DNA of 7,195 nucleotides from an uncultured Caryophanales bacterium (GTDB taxonomy: Bacteria > Bacillota_I > Bacilli_A > RFN20 > CAG-826), in NCBI GenBank assembly GCA_947165725.1, contig CAMVBL010000050.1, positions 1 through 7,195 on the forward strand, in the 5' to 3' direction. Positions 6,319-7,195 of this stretch are shown piece by piece. The notes below the pieces were generated by a model. That model had not been told where the DNA came from and did no database searches. It saw nothing but the letters and a program-made list of their open reading frames with translations. How positions within the stretch are numbered: position 1 is the first letter of the stretch; the number at the start of each line of letters is the position of its first letter. A program made the position numbers and the translations under genes.

Positions 6319-6951
6319 ATGAATAAATCATTTGTCTACTTACATAACAATCAGGAATATGTAGTCAATATCACCTATAAAAGAATTAGAAATATCCATT
6401 ACCGTTATAAGGATGGAGCGTTCTTTATTAGTTGTCATAGATTAACACCAATGCACTTAATCAAAAGTGGGTTAGATAAATATGCGGATAAATTAATCAA
6501 AAGAAACGCTAAAGAACAAGGCGAAGGAGATGATTATATCTATCTCTTTGGTCAAAAGACTCCTTTAACTTTTCCTGGCTCAGTAGTCTTCAATAATGAA
6601 CTAATCTCTTTTGATAATAGAGAACAACTTCATAAGAAACTTAAGAAAGCATTCTTAAAGTATCTAACTGAAAGAAATAGTTACTTTGCGTCTTTGATGA
6701 ATGCACCTACTTATCAAGTCAAACTTAGAGAAATGCGCTCTAGATATGGCTCTAATAATAGAAGCAAAAAGACCATCACCTATGCAATGATGCTCATTTA
6801 CTATTCTCCAGAGATTATTGATTCAGTAGTGATGCATGAATTAACACACTGTTTTGTCTATGACCATAGCGATAAATTTTATCGCTTGTTATATAAATAT
6901 TGTCCTGACTATGATATCTTAAGAAAGAAATTAATAAAGGCTGCTTTCTAA
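6319..6951 (+). CDS. YgjP-like (DUF45) zinc metallopeptidase
   Basis: A predicted cytoplasmic zinc-dependent protease of the DUF45/YgjP family; no signal peptide or membrane segment is seen and its substrate is unknown. From the ATG at 6319 it has 210 residues. The C-terminal third has the HExxH zinc site HELTH (173-177, catalytic E174) and a third likely ligand H183 in the DHSDKF string, followed by CPDYDILRKKL, matching the family's 'HS..FW.....PDY...R..L' ending. Before it, MRSRYGSNN replaces the usual RWGSC-type string. The N-terminal half (VNITYKRIRNIHYRYKDG) fits the family's beta-rich domain. A longer frame starts at 6280 (223 residues), but the extra 13 residues are not expected by the family and that ATG lies inside an inverted repeat. 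No Shine-Dalgarno sequence precedes either start. The methyltransferase gene begins one base after its stop, so they are probably co-transcribed. Confidence 0.87.
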   Translation: MNKSFVYLHNNQEYVVNITYKRIRNIHYRYKDGAFFISCHRLTPMHLIKSGLDKYADKLIKRNAKEQGEGDDYIYLFGQKTPLTFPGSVVFNNELISFDNREQLHKKLKKAFLKYLTERNSYFASLMNAPTYQVKLREMRSRYGSNNRSKKTITYAMMLIYYSPEIIDSVVMHELTHCFVYDHSDKFYRLLYKYCPDYDILRKKLIKAAF

Positions 6952-6952
6952 T

Positions 6953-7195
6953 ATGCTCGAAATCACTTCTAAGAATAATCAAAAGATAAAAGATGTCGCT
7001 AGTCTAAGACTTAAAAAGACTAGACAAGAAAAAGGTCTTTTCCTAATGGAAGGACTTAAGAATTTAGAAATGGCCTTAAAGTACGGTAACGTTAAAACAA
7101 TATTTACTAGTATTGGTTTACCAAAACTTGGTCAAGATATTGAAACTTACAAAGTAAATGATGAAATTATCCATAAATTAGCGGCTTCAGAAAAC
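6953..7195 (+). CDS. TrmH/SpoU-family RNA 2'-O-methyltransferase, N-terminal part (truncated)
   Basis: Only the first 81 residues are visible; full-length relatives run to about 250-270. They match the substrate-binding domain that precedes the SPOUT methyltransferase fold: ITSKNNQKIKDVASLRLKKTRQEKG resembles the family's 'ITS..N..IK....L..KK.R...G', and FLMEGLKNLEMALKYG resembles 'FL.EG....EA...G'. The last residues (VNDEIIHKLAASEN) fit the region before the catalytic domain. Such proteins usually methylate the ribose of a 23S rRNA or tRNA nucleotide using S-adenosylmethionine, but the SAM-binding knot is beyond the window, so target and activity cannot be judged. The ATG lies one base after the metallopeptidase stop; AAAGG (6936-6940) at a 12-base spacing is a weak ribosome binding site, consistent with coupling. 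Confidence 0.87.
   Translation, partial: MLEITSKNNQKIKDVASLRLKKTRQEKGLFLMEGLKNLEMALKYGNVKTIFTSIGLPKLGQDIETYKVNDEIIHKLAASEN

Overview
The window comes from an AT-rich bacterium that uses the standard code: Trp is TGG throughout, no long gene needs TGA readthrough, and the six visible stop codons are five TAA and one TAG. Low GC, strong GGAG-type ribosome binding sites before ackA, glgB and glgP, a short Gram-positive-type lipoprotein signal, and the particular gene families point to a low-GC Firmicute (Bacilli), perhaps one of the small-genome lineages near the Mollicutes. That placement is an inference; there is no rRNA or marker phylogeny here.

Layout. 1-305 (minus): the first third of acetate kinase (ackA), running off the left edge. 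306-455: divergent promoter region. 456-947 (plus): a small lipoprotein with a clear lipobox and a DUF5104-like body. 948-1073: an AT-rich gap with a terminator-like hairpin and a perfect 16-bp palindrome over the likely glgB -10 box. 1074-5814 (plus): a tight three-gene operon of glycogen branching enzyme (glgB), glycogen phosphorylase (glgP) and an all-alpha dUTPase, with gaps of 11 and 2 bases. 5828-6259 (minus): a short DUF523/TudS-like iron-sulfur protein, convergent with the dUTPase. 6319-6951 (plus): a YgjP-like (DUF45) zinc metallopeptidase, divergent from the DUF523 gene across a 59-bp gap that holds an 18-bp inverted repeat. 6953-7195 (plus): the N-terminal 81 codons of a TrmH/SpoU-type RNA methyltransferase, running off the right edge.

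How the genes work together. GlgB introduces alpha-1,6 branches into glycogen and GlgP releases glucose-1-phosphate from the outer chains, so the operon handles glycogen structure and breakdown. The synthetic genes (glgC, glgA) are not in the window. AckA makes ATP from acetyl phosphate at the end of fermentation, a natural partner for a sugar-storing fermenter. The dUTPase and the DUF523 protein both fit removal or recycling of unwanted pyrimidine nucleotides, but they are convergent and a link is only suggestive.

I found no mobile element, CRISPR array, tRNA, rRNA or clear novel system. The most useful second-look items are three perfect inverted repeats at promoter or start regions, the dUTPase embedded in a glycogen operon, and several genes without a Shine-Dalgarno sequence.
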